Notes: generated from the letters alone by a model not told the origin. A DNA stretch of 12,220 nucleotides from JBCCZC01 sp039188505 (GCA_039188505.1 JBCCZC010000149.1:1-12220), one strand, 5' to 3'. Shown: positions 1 to 7,601, numbered from the stretch's first letter. A program made the numbers and translations.

Positions 1-2278
1 CACCAACGTCCGCTTCGACGTCGGACCCGTTGCATCGGAGCAGGAAACGCTCGTCTTCCAGGGGCTCTTCTTCCGTACGCCGCCGAACACGGCGCGCTTC
101 TCCATGGAGGTCTTCGACGCGTCCGGCTTTTCCGGCGTGACACCGGCCGACAACAACGTCGACATCTTCATGCGGGCCGATGGTCCCTTCGACAACATCC
201 AGAACAGCGACGGCACGCTGGCTTACGACCGCGTCATCGCCCAATCCGACTACTACGCGGCGAGCCTGATCAACGACGACAAGATGGACGTCGCCGAGTA
301 TCACGGCAATGCCATCGCGGGTCGCGAGTGGCACCTGCTGATCGTGGCCGGTCAGGGCTCCGGCGGCGCCGTTGGTCTGCGCGCCCTCATCACGCCCACC
401 GGCACGCCGGAGGCCGCCGCGCCGATTCCGGCCAATGTCGAAGTCGACTTCTTCAACACGTCGGCCAATCCCGAGTGTGATATCGGGCCCTGGGCCGATA
501 ACACGCCGTTCACACCGACGGCGGGCAACGACGCAACCACGCTCGGCGATGCGCGTATCAACGCCATGCTGGCCGCGGCGCAGGAAATTGCGAGTGACTT
601 CGCCTCCCCGCGCCCGATCAAGGTTGCCGCCTGCTGGCGGAACGACGGGGGCGATGCGCAGGCGGCTGCCGTCGCGCTCGGACGGCCCTTCCGGCTGTCG
701 CTGGACTTCCCGAATGCGCCGGCTCGCGGCGTGCTCTACGCGCAGAGCGTCGTCGAGCGCTTCTCGGGCACGGACCTCTGCGGACTGCCGATCGCAGACT
801 GCAGCACGGGCATCTGCAGCCTGGCGCAGCTGATCTCGGACTGCAATCAGCCGGATATCGAGGTCTTCTTCAACACCGACGTGGATGGCTCCGTGGCGCT
901 GGGCGACAACGGTTTCTACTACGGCATCGATCCCGGCGCCCGCGCGCCCGGAGACGTCGATTTCGTCGCCGTCGCCACCCATGAGCTCGTCCATGGATTC
1001 GGCTTCACCACGGGACTGCGGGGCGACGGCAGCGTCGCGACGAGCCCGGAGGGGCGTGAGATCAACGACGCCTTTCTGGCGCAGCTGGTCGATGGCCGCG
1101 TCTCGCCGCCACGGCCGGTCATCACGCTGTCCCAGGCGGAACGGGCGAGCCTCGCCCGTTCAGAAAGCGGCTTGAAGTGGCGCGGCCCGGAATCGACGCT
1201 GAACGTCCAGAACCCGCTCGCGAACGTCGGCGACGGCTTCATCGACATGCACGCCCCACCCGAGTTCCAGCCCCGGTCTTCGGTGACCCACTTCAACCTG
1301 TTCTACTGCGAGCTGATGATTCCGAGCAATCGCGAGAACTGCGACCCGGGCTTCCGCGACATCGGACTGTCCAAGGCCATGCTGCGCGAGGTAGGTTGGT
1401 ACGACGCGCCCGTCGAGCCGTACCGCGGCCTCATGTTTGACCCGAGCCGGGACGGCCATGGCTATGAGATCCAGCTCGCCGGCTTCGACGGCGACGGTCG
1501 GGCCCTCTACATCCTGACCTACTACACGTACAACACGGAGACCGGGGCGCCCGAGTGGTATCAGGCGGTCGGTATCGTCGAGAACGGCGTGTTCTACGGC
1601 AGCCGCAACCCGGCCTTCTCGCTCGACGGCATCAACGGGCTCTACGAGGTCGACTACGACGCGACCCGCTCGCCGCCGCAGCAGGCCGTCCCCGGCCACC
1701 GTGGCGATGTGGTGCTGGTCTACAACGACTCCAGCGACGGGACCGCCTGCAATGACAGCTTCGATCGGCCGTCCGCCGAGGTTCTCGTGCCGATGCAGTG
1801 GCGGATCGACGACCAGGTCGATGAGTGGTGCATGCAGCAGCTGATTCCCGCAGCGCTCGAGCCAGCGAACGACTTCGGCGGGCTCTGGTGGGCCGGCTTC
1901 GACGACAACGGCTGGGGCATGTCGATCCAGAACTTCGGCAGCGATCTGCTCATCCTGCTGTATGTCTACCGGGACGACGGCTCGGCCGTGTGGTATCTCG
2001 CGCAGGCCTCCCAGGGCGACCAGTCCTTCGCGCCCGGGCAGACGCTGACGCTGGACCTGATCCAGCGCGACGGCTACTCGCGCCTCACGCAACCGACGGG
2101 CACGCTGAGCGATCGGACGGTCGGCACGATCACGATCACCCTCGCCGATCCGAGCTCAGACTTCGGTGCGGGCAACTCGGTCAGCATCGACGCCCGCTTC
2201 GTCGGCGCGGCCGGCGACGATACGGTGGGCTGGCAGCGCACCGATGTCCCGATCGCGCTCCTGACCCTGCCGCGCTGA
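1..2278 (+). CDS. Secreted leishmanolysin-like zinc metalloprotease, 5'-truncated
   Basis: The reading frame is open from base 2, so the start and any signal peptide lie outside the window. The ATG at 104 is internal; residues below count from it. The protein carries HELVHGFGF at 293-301 (His293, Glu294, His297: zinc and catalytic residues). The usual metzincin third ligand is absent, since that position is Thr. A later TH-F segment (His396), ELM at 403-405 (Met-turn-like) and an LS-AMLREVGWY segment ending near 433 match the leishmanolysin (M8) pattern, where the third histidine comes tens of residues later. Two related domains follow (about 441-590 and 592-724), each with a G-G-(W/Y) core and an aromatic-rich segment ending in EWYQA or VWYLA. 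At least eleven cysteines suggest disulfides and an extracytoplasmic location. The likely role is an exported protease; its substrate is unknown. The metalloprotease call is firm and the M8-like assignment moderate. Confidence 0.8.
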   Translation, partial: TNVRFDVGPVASEQETLVFQGLFFRTPPNTARFSMEVFDASGFSGVTPADNNVDIFMRADGPFDNIQNSDGTLAYDRVIAQSDYYAASLINDDKMDVAEYHGNAIAGREWHLLIVAGQGSGGAVGLRALITPTGTPEAAAPIPANVEVDFFNTSANPECDIGPWADNTPFTPTAGNDATTLGDARINAMLAAAQEIASDFASPRPIKVAACWRNDGGDAQAAAVALGRPFRLSLDFPNAPARGVLYAQSVVERFSGTDLCGLPIADCSTGICSLAQLISDCNQPDIEVFFNTDVDGSVALGDNGFYYGIDPGARAPGDVDFVAVATHELVHGFGFTTGLRGDGSVATSPEGREINDAFLAQLVDGRVSPPRPVITLSQAERASLARSESGLKWRGPESTLNVQNPLANVGDGFIDMHAPPEFQPRSSVTHFNLFYCELMIPSNRENCDPGFRDIGLSKAMLREVGWYDAPVEPYRGLMFDPSRDGHGYEIQLAGFDGDGRALYILTYYTYNTETGAPEWYQAVGIVENGVFYGSRNPAFSLDGINGLYEVDYDATRSPPQQAVPGHRGDVVLVYNDSSDGTACNDSFDRPSAEVLVPMQWRIDDQVDEWCMQQLIPAALEPANDFGGLWWAGFDDNGWGMSIQNFGSDLLILLYVYRDDGSAVWYLAQASQGDQSFAPGQTLTLDLIQRDGYSRLTQPTGTLSDRTVGTITITLADPSSDFGAGNSVSIDARFVGAAGDDTVGWQRTDVPIALLTLPR

Positions 2279-2285
2279 ATCAACG

Positions 2286-2309
2286 GGGTCGCGCCGGTCG
2301 GCGCGGCCC
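2286..2309 (+). terminator. Strong GC-rich hairpin after the protease gene
   Basis: Eight bases after the protease stop codon, arms GGGTCGCGCC and GGCGCGGCCC pair over ten positions, with one G-T pair, around a GGTC tetraloop. The downstream sequence (tgctcttcgg) has no true T-run, so this is at best an imperfect intrinsic terminator. Its position between two same-strand genes that seem to be transcribed separately supports a terminator role. Confidence 0.5.
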
Positions 2310-2351
2310 TGCTCTTCGGCGCCGGAACTCGGGCGACCGGCCGCGCTCGGC

Positions 2352-2357
2352 TATGAT
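2352..2357 (+). promoter_or_regulatory. Possible -10 box (TATGAT) for a leaderless glycosyltransferase mRNA
   Basis: TATGAT matches the sigma-70 -10 consensus at five of six positions. It ends seven bases before the A of the ATG at 2364, so a normal start site would fall on or beside the start codon. No good -35 hexamer is visible 16-18 bases upstream, and no Shine-Dalgarno sequence precedes the ATG. Both absences fit a leaderless transcript but do not prove one. Confidence 0.35.
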
Positions 2358-2363
2358 GGCGCC

Positions 2364-3374
2364 ATGGCGAACGCCGATATCCATCCCGCCAACGCGCCGA
2401 CCCTCGCGGTCGTCGTGCCCGCATTCAACGAGGCGCCGGGCCTGCGCGCTTTCCACGCCCGCCTGCGGACGGTGCTCGACGCCGTCTCGGGCCTCGCCAC
2501 TCGGATCCTGTTCGTGGACGACGGGAGCACCGACGGCACGGCGGCCCTCCTCGAGGAACTCTCCCAGGAGGATGCGGAGACGGCCTTCCTCGTCCTCAGC
2601 CGTAATTTCGGCAAGGAAGTTGCCATGAGCGCCGGGCTCGATCACGTCGATGCAGACGCCGTGGTCATCATCGATGCCGATCTGCAGGATCCGCCCGAAC
2701 TGATCCCCGAGATGATCGAGCGGTGGCGCGAGGGCTACGATGTCGTCTACGCGCAGCGTACCGCGCGGCGGGGGGAGTCCTGGCTGAAGCGAACGACGGC
2801 CGCGGGCTTCTACCGCAGCATGCGCCACATCAGCACGATCGAGATTCCCGAAGACACCGGCGACTTCCGGCTCCTGTCCCGCCGCGCCGTTGAGGCCCTG
2901 CGGCGCTTCCGGGAGCGCCGGCGTTTCATGAAGGGACTCTACGCCTGGATCGGCTTCAAGCAGATCGCCGTACCCTACGCGCGCGAGCCGCGCCACGCGG
3001 GGCGCAGCCGCTTCAACTACTGGCGCCTCTGGAACTTCGCGCTGGAGGGGATCACGTCGTTCTCGACCATCCCGCTGCAGCTCTTTACCTACCTCGGACT
3101 GACCGCGGCGCTGCTCGCCTTCGGCTTCGGCGCCTGGATCATCGTCAAGACCCTCCTCTGGGGTGACCCGGTCGCGGGCTATCCCTCGATGATGGTCGTG
3201 ATCCTGTTCCTCGGCGGCATGCAGCTGCTCGCGCTCGGCGTGATCGGCGAGTACCTGGGCCGGCTCTTCGACGAGTCGAAGCAACGCCCCCTGTACCTGC
3301 TCGAGCGCCAGCAGACCGCCGCTGCCGACGAGGAGGCCGGCCCAACGGCCATCGACCGCGCGCACAGCGCCTGA
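2364..3374 (+). CDS. Polyprenyl-phosphate glycosyltransferase, GT2 family (DPM1/GtrB/ArnC-like)
   Basis: This 336-residue inner-membrane enzyme probably moves a sugar from a nucleotide-sugar onto a polyprenyl phosphate on the cytoplasmic side. The GT-A fold begins with VVVPAFNE (17-23 region). The nucleotide-binding VDDGSTDGT lies at 51-59 and the family hallmark DADLQDPPE at 104-112 (the DxD metal site). R-AGRSRFNYWRL near 210-222 is the typical juxtamembrane segment. Two hydrophobic segments follow (about 236-263 and 274-296), then GEYLGRLFDESKQRP and a short charged tail. This is the architecture of GtrB, ArnC and the bacterial DPM1 homologues. The start at 2364 gives a short tail before the first strand, as expected. 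No GtrA-type flippase or GtrC-type transferase lies beside it, so the sugar and the acceptor glycan cannot be named. Family assignment is firm; substrate is unknown. Confidence 0.92.
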   Translation: MANADIHPANAPTLAVVVPAFNEAPGLRAFHARLRTVLDAVSGLATRILFVDDGSTDGTAALLEELSQEDAETAFLVLSRNFGKEVAMSAGLDHVDADAVVIIDADLQDPPELIPEMIERWREGYDVVYAQRTARRGESWLKRTTAAGFYRSMRHISTIEIPEDTGDFRLLSRRAVEALRRFRERRRFMKGLYAWIGFKQIAVPYAREPRHAGRSRFNYWRLWNFALEGITSFSTIPLQLFTYLGLTAALLAFGFGAWIIVKTLLWGDPVAGYPSMMVVILFLGGMQLLALGVIGEYLGRLFDESKQRPLYLLERQQTAAADEEAGPTAIDRAHSA

Positions 3375-3414
3375 CCCCTGCTCCTGGACTCACGGGCCAC
3401 CCGGCGCCAGCGGA

Positions 3415-3433
3415 GCGGCCATTCGACGGCCGC
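3415..3433. repeat. Inverted repeat in the convergent gap, 7-base loop
   Basis: Arms GCGGCC and GGCCGC enclose the loop ATTCGAC. It lies in the 134-base gap where the glycosyltransferase gene and prfC converge, and could contribute to transcription termination on either strand. No T-run follows on either side. Confidence 0.4.
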
Positions 3434-3454
3434 CGAAACGGTGAGGACTCGAAT

Positions 3455-3477
3455 ACCGGGGTTCTCGAATCCCCGGT
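3455..3477. terminator. Perfect 7-bp hairpin between convergent genes, candidate bidirectional terminator
   Basis: Arms ACCGGGG and CCCCGGT pair perfectly around the 9-base loop TTCTCGAAT. The element sits 32 bases beyond the prfC stop and about 80 beyond the glycosyltransferase stop, which suits a shared terminator for two converging genes. There is no adjacent T-run, so termination is inferred from position and structure only. The loop resembles a tRNA T-loop with two extra bases, but no tRNA surrounds it. Confidence 0.4.
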
Positions 3478-3508
3478 CGGGGTCGACCCGCCAGCGCTCG
3501 GACAGAGA

Positions 3509-5092
3509 CTACAGCTCGCGCGTGGCCGCGAAGGTGATGTCCGGGTAGCGCTCCTGAACCAGCTGCAGGTTCACGCGCGACGGCGCCAGGTAGACCAGCT
3601 CGCCGTAGCCGTCCTCGGCCAGGTGCTCGGGCACCTTGTCCCGGAATTGCTTCAGCGTCCGCTCGTCCTCGCAGCGCACCCAGCGGACCGTATGGACGTT
3701 GACGTTCTCGAAGATCGCGTCGACGTTGTACTCCGACTTCAGGCGATAGGCGGTGACGTCGAACTGAAGCACGCCGATGGCCCCGAGGACCAGGTCGTTG
3801 CCGAGGAGCGGCTTGAAGAACTGGGTCGCGCCTTCCTCGGAGAGCTGCTGCAGTCCCTTCTGAAGCTGCTTGAGTTTCAGGGGGTCCCGCAGCCGGGCCC
3901 GGCGGAAGAGTTCCGGCGCGAAGCTCGGGATGCCCGAGTACTTCAGCACCTCGCCCTCGGTGAACGTGTCGCCGATGGAGATCGTCCCGTGGTTGTGGAT
4001 GCCAACGATATCGCCGGGCCAGGCGCGCGTGACGTGGCCACGATCCTGCGCCATGAAGGTCAGCGCGTTTGCCACCTTGATGTCCTTGCCGATGCGTACG
4101 TGGCGCATCTTCATGCCGGGATCGAAGCCGCCCGAGCAGATTCGGACGAAGGCGATGCGGTCGCGGTGCGCCGGGTCCATGTTCGCCTGGATCTTGAAGC
4201 AGAAGCCCGAGAACTTGCCTTCCTCGGGTTCCACCTGGCGCTGCTCGGCCTCGCGCGCGCTCGGCGCCGGCGCGTAGCGGACGAAAGCGTCGAGGAGCGG
4301 CGTCACGCCGAAGTTGTTGATCGCCGAGCCGAAGAAGACCGGCGTCTGCTTCCCGGCGAGGTAGGCGGCCTCATCGAACTCGTGGCTCGCGCCGCGCACC
4401 AGCTCGAGCTCCTCGCGGAACTCGTCGGCCTCGGCCCCGAGCAGCTCGTCGAGCGCCGGGTTGTCGAGCCCCTGGATGATCTGCGCCTCCTGCGTCTCGT
4501 AGTTGCGGCCCGATTCGTAGAGCAGCACCGTGTCGTCGAGCAGGTGGTACACGCCGCGCAGGCGCTTGCCCATGCCGATGGGCCAGGTAATCGGCGCGCA
4601 TTCGATCTTCAGCACGCTCTCGACCTCGTCGAGGAGGTCGATCGGATCCCGTCCTTCCCGGTCGAGCTTGTTGATGAAGGTGAAGATCGGCGTCGTCCGG
4701 AGCCGGCATACCTCCATCAGCTTGACGGTCCGCTCCTCCACACCCTTCGCGCAGTCGATGACCATGAGCGCGGAGTCGACCGCCGTAAGCGTCCGATAGG
4801 TGTCCTCGGAGAAGTCGGCGTGGCCCGGCGTGTCGAGAAGATTCACGATGCGGTCGCCGTAGACGAACTGCATCACCGACGACGTCACGGATATGCCCCG
4901 CTCCTTCTCCAGCGCCATCCAGTCCGACGTGGCGTGACGCGCGGCCTTCTTGGCCTTCACGGTCCCGGCCATCTGGATGGCGCCGCCGAAGAGCAGCAGC
5001 TTCTCGGTCAGCGTGGTCTTGCCGGCATCCGGGTGCGAGATGATCGCGAAAGTCCGGCGCCGGTCGATTTCCTGGCGGGCATTGGCAGACAT
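3509..5092 (-). CDS. prfC: Peptide chain release factor 3 (RF3)
   Basis: RF3 is a cytoplasmic translational GTPase that recycles RF1 and RF2 from the ribosome after peptide release. At 527 residues it is almost the length of E. coli RF3 (529). The GTPase motifs are intact: the P-loop SHPDAGKTT (19-27), the switch I segment ERGISV (63-68), DTPGH (87-91) and NKLD (141-144). The segments before and after the P-loop (RRRTFAIISHPDAGK, TLTEKLLLFGGAIQ-AG) are characteristic of RF3 rather than EF-G. Beta-barrel and C-terminal domains follow, with the typical PSFAPELFRRARLRDPLK segment. The ATG at 5092 is preceded by no clear Shine-Dalgarno sequence, but the protein start aligns well with the family. 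A near-consensus promoter lies just upstream, so the gene is probably transcribed on its own. Confidence 0.97.
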   Translation of the reverse strand: MSANARQEIDRRRTFAIISHPDAGKTTLTEKLLLFGGAIQMAGTVKAKKAARHATSDWMALEKERGISVTSSVMQFVYGDRIVNLLDTPGHADFSEDTYRTLTAVDSALMVIDCAKGVEERTVKLMEVCRLRTTPIFTFINKLDREGRDPIDLLDEVESVLKIECAPITWPIGMGKRLRGVYHLLDDTVLLYESGRNYETQEAQIIQGLDNPALDELLGAEADEFREELELVRGASHEFDEAAYLAGKQTPVFFGSAINNFGVTPLLDAFVRYAPAPSAREAEQRQVEPEEGKFSGFCFKIQANMDPAHRDRIAFVRICSGGFDPGMKMRHVRIGKDIKVANALTFMAQDRGHVTRAWPGDIVGIHNHGTISIGDTFTEGEVLKYSGIPSFAPELFRRARLRDPLKLKQLQKGLQQLSEEGATQFFKPLLGNDLVLGAIGVLQFDVTAYRLKSEYNVDAIFENVNVHTVRWVRCEDERTLKQFRDKVPEHLAEDGYGELVYLAPSRVNLQLVQERYPDITFAATREL

Positions 5093-5122
5093 GAACGGAA
5101 CGGTTCGGAAATGCGGCCGCGC

Positions 5123-5150
5123 ATTATACCCGTCCGGGTGTCGGTGTCGC
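5123..5150 (-). promoter_or_regulatory. Sigma-70 promoter of prfC
   Basis: Reading the minus strand, a perfect -10 hexamer TATAAT (5128-5123) is preceded after 16 bases by GCGACA (5150-5145), which matches the -35 consensus at four of six positions. The predicted start near 5116 gives a leader of about 25 bases before the prfC ATG. The promoter lies in the short gap just after the stop codon of the upstream hydrolase gene. Confidence 0.65.
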
Positions 5151-5157
5151 CCGCTGG

Positions 5158-6108
5158 TCAGTTCGCGAGCTCGGCCCAGCCGCGGGCGTCGTGCGCCGGG
5201 ACGATCACCACACGCGGATCGCTCATGTGAAGACGGTGCAGCGTAACGAGGAGTTGCCGGTTCGCTAAAGGGTCTGCATCCACCATCGCCTGGAGCGGCG
5301 CCGGGCGCTCGACCGGCAGCTCGATGCCCTCGAGCTGCCAGGCGATGTCGCCGATCAGCACCGCCTGACGGCCGTCGGGAAGAGCGACGAAGGCGATGAG
5401 CGAACCCGGCGTGCGGCCCGGGGCCGACACGAGCACGAGCGTGCCGTCGCCGAAGTAATCGTGGCTGCGCTCGAAGCCGCGATAGGGACCGTCGTTGAAG
5501 GCGATGGTCTCGAGATCGTGCTGGGCGATGACGCCGCGCGCCAGCGCCGTCGTCCGGCCCCCGTCCAGCAGGAAGCGGCGCTCCGCGGCCGTGAGCTTCA
5601 CCGTCACCTTACCGAGGCCGTCGAGTCCGCTGACATGATCCCAGTGGGCGTGCGTGAGGATCACCGCGTCCAGTGCCTCCGGAACAACCCCGGCACGGGC
5701 CAGGGCTTCGGCCATGGGCAGGTCGAGGCGCTCCCGGGTGGCGCGCCGCATCATCCACGGCAGCGTTTTCAGGTGCTCGGCGAGTGCGCCGCCGAATCCC
5801 GCGTCGATCAGCACGCTGCCCCGGGGGTGCTGGAGAAGCAGACCGCCGACGACGAACTCGCGCTCCTCGGAAAAGCGGCCACCGCGGAAGGCCATGGCCG
5901 CCCGAGACTGGAGTGAACCGGTGAGCAGCGGCGTGACCTCGAGGGGGCTTGCCGGCGCGCGGAAGCCGTCCCAGGCGGGAATCGGCCCCGCGGGGATGAT
6001 CGCGAGGCGAAAGCTCGCGAGGAGCCACGCGGCCCCGAGACCGAGCAGGAGTACGCCGATTACCCCGAACCATTTCACGCCGGCATCGCTCCCGGTCCCC
6101 GCGGACAC
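5158..6108 (-). CDS. Membrane-anchored metallo-beta-lactamase-fold hydrolase with an altered metal site
   Basis: This protein of up to 316 residues belongs to the metallo-beta-lactamase superfamily. A hydrophobic segment (about 13-34) suggests an N-terminal membrane anchor or uncleaved signal, with the catalytic domain probably periplasmic. The fold is shown by VLIDAGFGG (99-107), the metal-binding THAHWDH (152-158: His153, His155, Asp157, His158), IGD (Asp254, the bridging aspartate) and VPAHD (His306). The position usually held by histidine in the PGHTPGS motif is Arg232 (codon CGC, 5415-5413), so one usual ligand is missing. The start is uncertain: the longest frame begins at GTG 6108, but GTG at 6078 has a GGGAG ten bases before it and would leave only a short stretch before the hydrophobic segment. 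The substrate cannot be named. It lies 65 bases upstream of prfC on the same strand. Confidence 0.85.
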   Translation of the reverse strand: MSAGTGSDAGVKWFGVIGVLLLGLGAAWLLASFRLAIIPAGPIPAWDGFRAPASPLEVTPLLTGSLQSRAAMAFRGGRFSEEREFVVGGLLLQHPRGSVLIDAGFGGALAEHLKTLPWMMRRATRERLDLPMAEALARAGVVPEALDAVILTHAHWDHVSGLDGLGKVTVKLTAAERRFLLDGGRTTALARGVIAQHDLETIAFNDGPYRGFERSHDYFGDGTLVLVSAPGRTPGSLIAFVALPDGRQAVLIGDIAWQLEGIELPVERPAPLQAMVDADPLANRQLLVTLHRLHMSDPRVVIVPAHDARGWAELAN

Positions 6109-6145
6109 CTGTCGATCATCACATTACGGCGAACCTCGCCCCGGG

Positions 6146-6151
6146 TAGACT
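6146..6151 (+). promoter_or_regulatory. Possible -10 box (TAGACT) in the divergent region before the MATE gene
   Basis: The 99-base region between the divergent hydrolase and transporter genes must hold promoters for both. TAGACT resembles a -10 hexamer on the plus strand and would give a leader of about 50 bases, but no convincing -35 is visible. I see no good minus-strand promoter in the same gap. Confidence 0.25.
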
Positions 6152-6194
6152 CGGGCGGTCGCGCCGGCGTCCGGCGCCGCGCAGCCTGCCGCCC

Positions 6195-6198
6195 GGAG
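6195..6198 (+). promoter_or_regulatory. Ribosome binding site (GGAG) supporting the TTG start of the MATE gene
   Basis: GGAG lies nine bases before the TTG at 6208, and no ATG or GTG is available nearby in that frame. This spacing decides in favour of the TTG start. A second TTG at 6201 is in another frame and too close to the GGAG. Confidence 0.6.
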
Positions 6199-6207
6199 CG
6201 TTGTCCC

Positions 6208-7584
6208 TTGCCCGATCCCGCCACCCTAGCACCCGCATCGACCGGCCTGTCGTGGTACCTGCCGGACCGGGAGCGTCGGCGCCAGATCTTCCAGATCGCG
6301 CTGCCGATGATGGGCGGCATGCTGTCGCAGAACATCCTCAATCTGGTCGACACGGCGATGGTCGGGACGATCGGCGACGTGGCCCTGGCCGCCGCCGGGA
6401 TGGGGAGCTTCGCGAACTTCATGTGCGTGGCGATCATCCTCGGCATCTCGACCGGCGTCCAGGCCATGGCTTCGCGCCGGCTGGGCGAGGGACGAGACTC
6501 GGAGACCGCCATTCCCCTCAACGGCGGCCTGTACCTCGCGCTGCTTCTCGGTGTGCCCCTCTCGTTCCTGCTCATGAGCCTCAGCGATACGATCTTCGCG
6601 TGGCTCAACGACGATCCCGCCGTCGTCGCGGCAGGCGGCCCCTACCTCGAGGTGCGCCTGGCCGCCATGGTCGGCGTGGGGATGAACTTCGCTTTCCGTG
6701 GCTACTGGAGCGCGGTGAAGCTCTCGCACCTGTACATGGGCACGCTCCTGGCCATGCACGTCGTGAACATCTTCCTCAACTGGGTGCTGATCTTCGGCAA
6801 TCTCGGTGCACCGGAGCTCGGCGTCTACGGCGCGGGCCTCGCGACGACGATCTCTATCTATCTCGGCACGGCCATCTACCTGGCGCTGGCGTGGATCCAC
6901 AGCCGCCCCGCAGGCTTCCTGGTCCGCGTGCCGTGCCGCCAGACGATCATGACGATGATCCGCATTTCGCTGCCGTCGAGCTGCCAGCAGGTCTTCTTCG
7001 CAGCTGGCATGGTCACCCTGTTCTGGATCGTCGGGCAGATCGGTACGGCGGAGCTGGCGGCGGTCCACGTACTGATGACGCTGGCCCTCGTCGCGATCCT
7101 GCCGGCCATGGGTATCGGCATCGCCGGCGCGTCGCTGGTGGGCCACGCGCTCGGGGCCGAGGACACGCGCGATGCCTCCCGCTGGGGCTGGAACGTTGCG
7201 GTGCTGGCAGCCGTGGTCGGTCTTGCGATCGGAATCCCCGCCGCCGTCCTTCACGAGCCGATCCTCGGCGTGTTCCTGACCGATGCCGAGACGCTGGAAC
7301 TCGCGCGGCTGCCGGTGCTGCTGATGTGCCTCACCGTCTGGTTCGACGCGGCCGGAATGACGCTGTTCAATGCGCACCTCGGGGCCGGCGCCAGCAAGCG
7401 CGTGATGATGATCACGATCGCGACGCAGTGGGGCCTCTTCCTGCCGCTGGCCTACCTCGTCGGCCCGACCCTGGGCCTGGGTCTGCTTGCCGTCTGGTGC
7501 CTGCAGATGAGCTACCGCAGCCTCCAGGCCGTCCTCTTCATGCGCTCCTGGCGTACGGGGCGCTGGGCCGGGATCAGCGTGTAA
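6208..7584 (+). CDS. MATE-family multidrug/sodium-coupled efflux transporter
   Basis: This 458-residue inner-membrane protein has about twelve hydrophobic segments, the normal size and topology for the MATE family, which exports drugs or metabolites in exchange for Na+ or H+. The two halves show the family's internal repeat: ALPMMGGMLSQNILNLVDTAMVG in the first half (31-53) and SLPSSCQQVFFAAGMVTLFWIVGQIG in the second (254-279). The conserved NIFLNWVLIFGNLG (187-200) is followed by PELGVYGAGLAT (202-213), a MATE hallmark in the first half. Translation starts at TTG. The gene diverges from the hydrolase gene and is followed by a 100-base gap, so it is probably a single transcription unit. Substrate specificity and subfamily (NorM or DinF type) cannot be decided; a role in exporting a cell-envelope intermediate is possible but unsupported. 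Confidence 0.93.
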   Translation: MPDPATLAPASTGLSWYLPDRERRRQIFQIALPMMGGMLSQNILNLVDTAMVGTIGDVALAAAGMGSFANFMCVAIILGISTGVQAMASRRLGEGRDSETAIPLNGGLYLALLLGVPLSFLLMSLSDTIFAWLNDDPAVVAAGGPYLEVRLAAMVGVGMNFAFRGYWSAVKLSHLYMGTLLAMHVVNIFLNWVLIFGNLGAPELGVYGAGLATTISIYLGTAIYLALAWIHSRPAGFLVRVPCRQTIMTMIRISLPSSCQQVFFAAGMVTLFWIVGQIGTAELAAVHVLMTLALVAILPAMGIGIAGASLVGHALGAEDTRDASRWGWNVAVLAAVVGLAIGIPAAVLHEPILGVFLTDAETLELARLPVLLMCLTVWFDAAGMTLFNAHLGAGASKRVMMITIATQWGLFLPLAYLVGPTLGLGLLAVWCLQMSYRSLQAVLFMRSWRTGRWAGISV

Positions 7585-7601
7585 CCGCTCCCCGTTGACC
7601 G

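Noticed and set aside
104..106. ATG at 104 as the protease start
   Set aside because: The frame is open back to base 2 with protein-like codons, no signal peptide follows the ATG and no ribosome binding site precedes it.
1160..2092. 310-codon minus-strand frame opposite the protease
   Set aside because: The plus-strand frame carries the protease and its C-terminal domains; the antisense product has no recognisable features.
3449..3480. tRNA T-arm-like sequence (GGGG-TTCTCGAAT-CCCC)
   Set aside because: The loop has nine bases rather than seven, and no acceptor, D or anticodon arm can be drawn from the flanking sequence.
3623..5230. 535-codon plus-strand frame opposite prfC
   Set aside because: prfC is unmistakable on the other strand; the antisense product is a compositional shadow.
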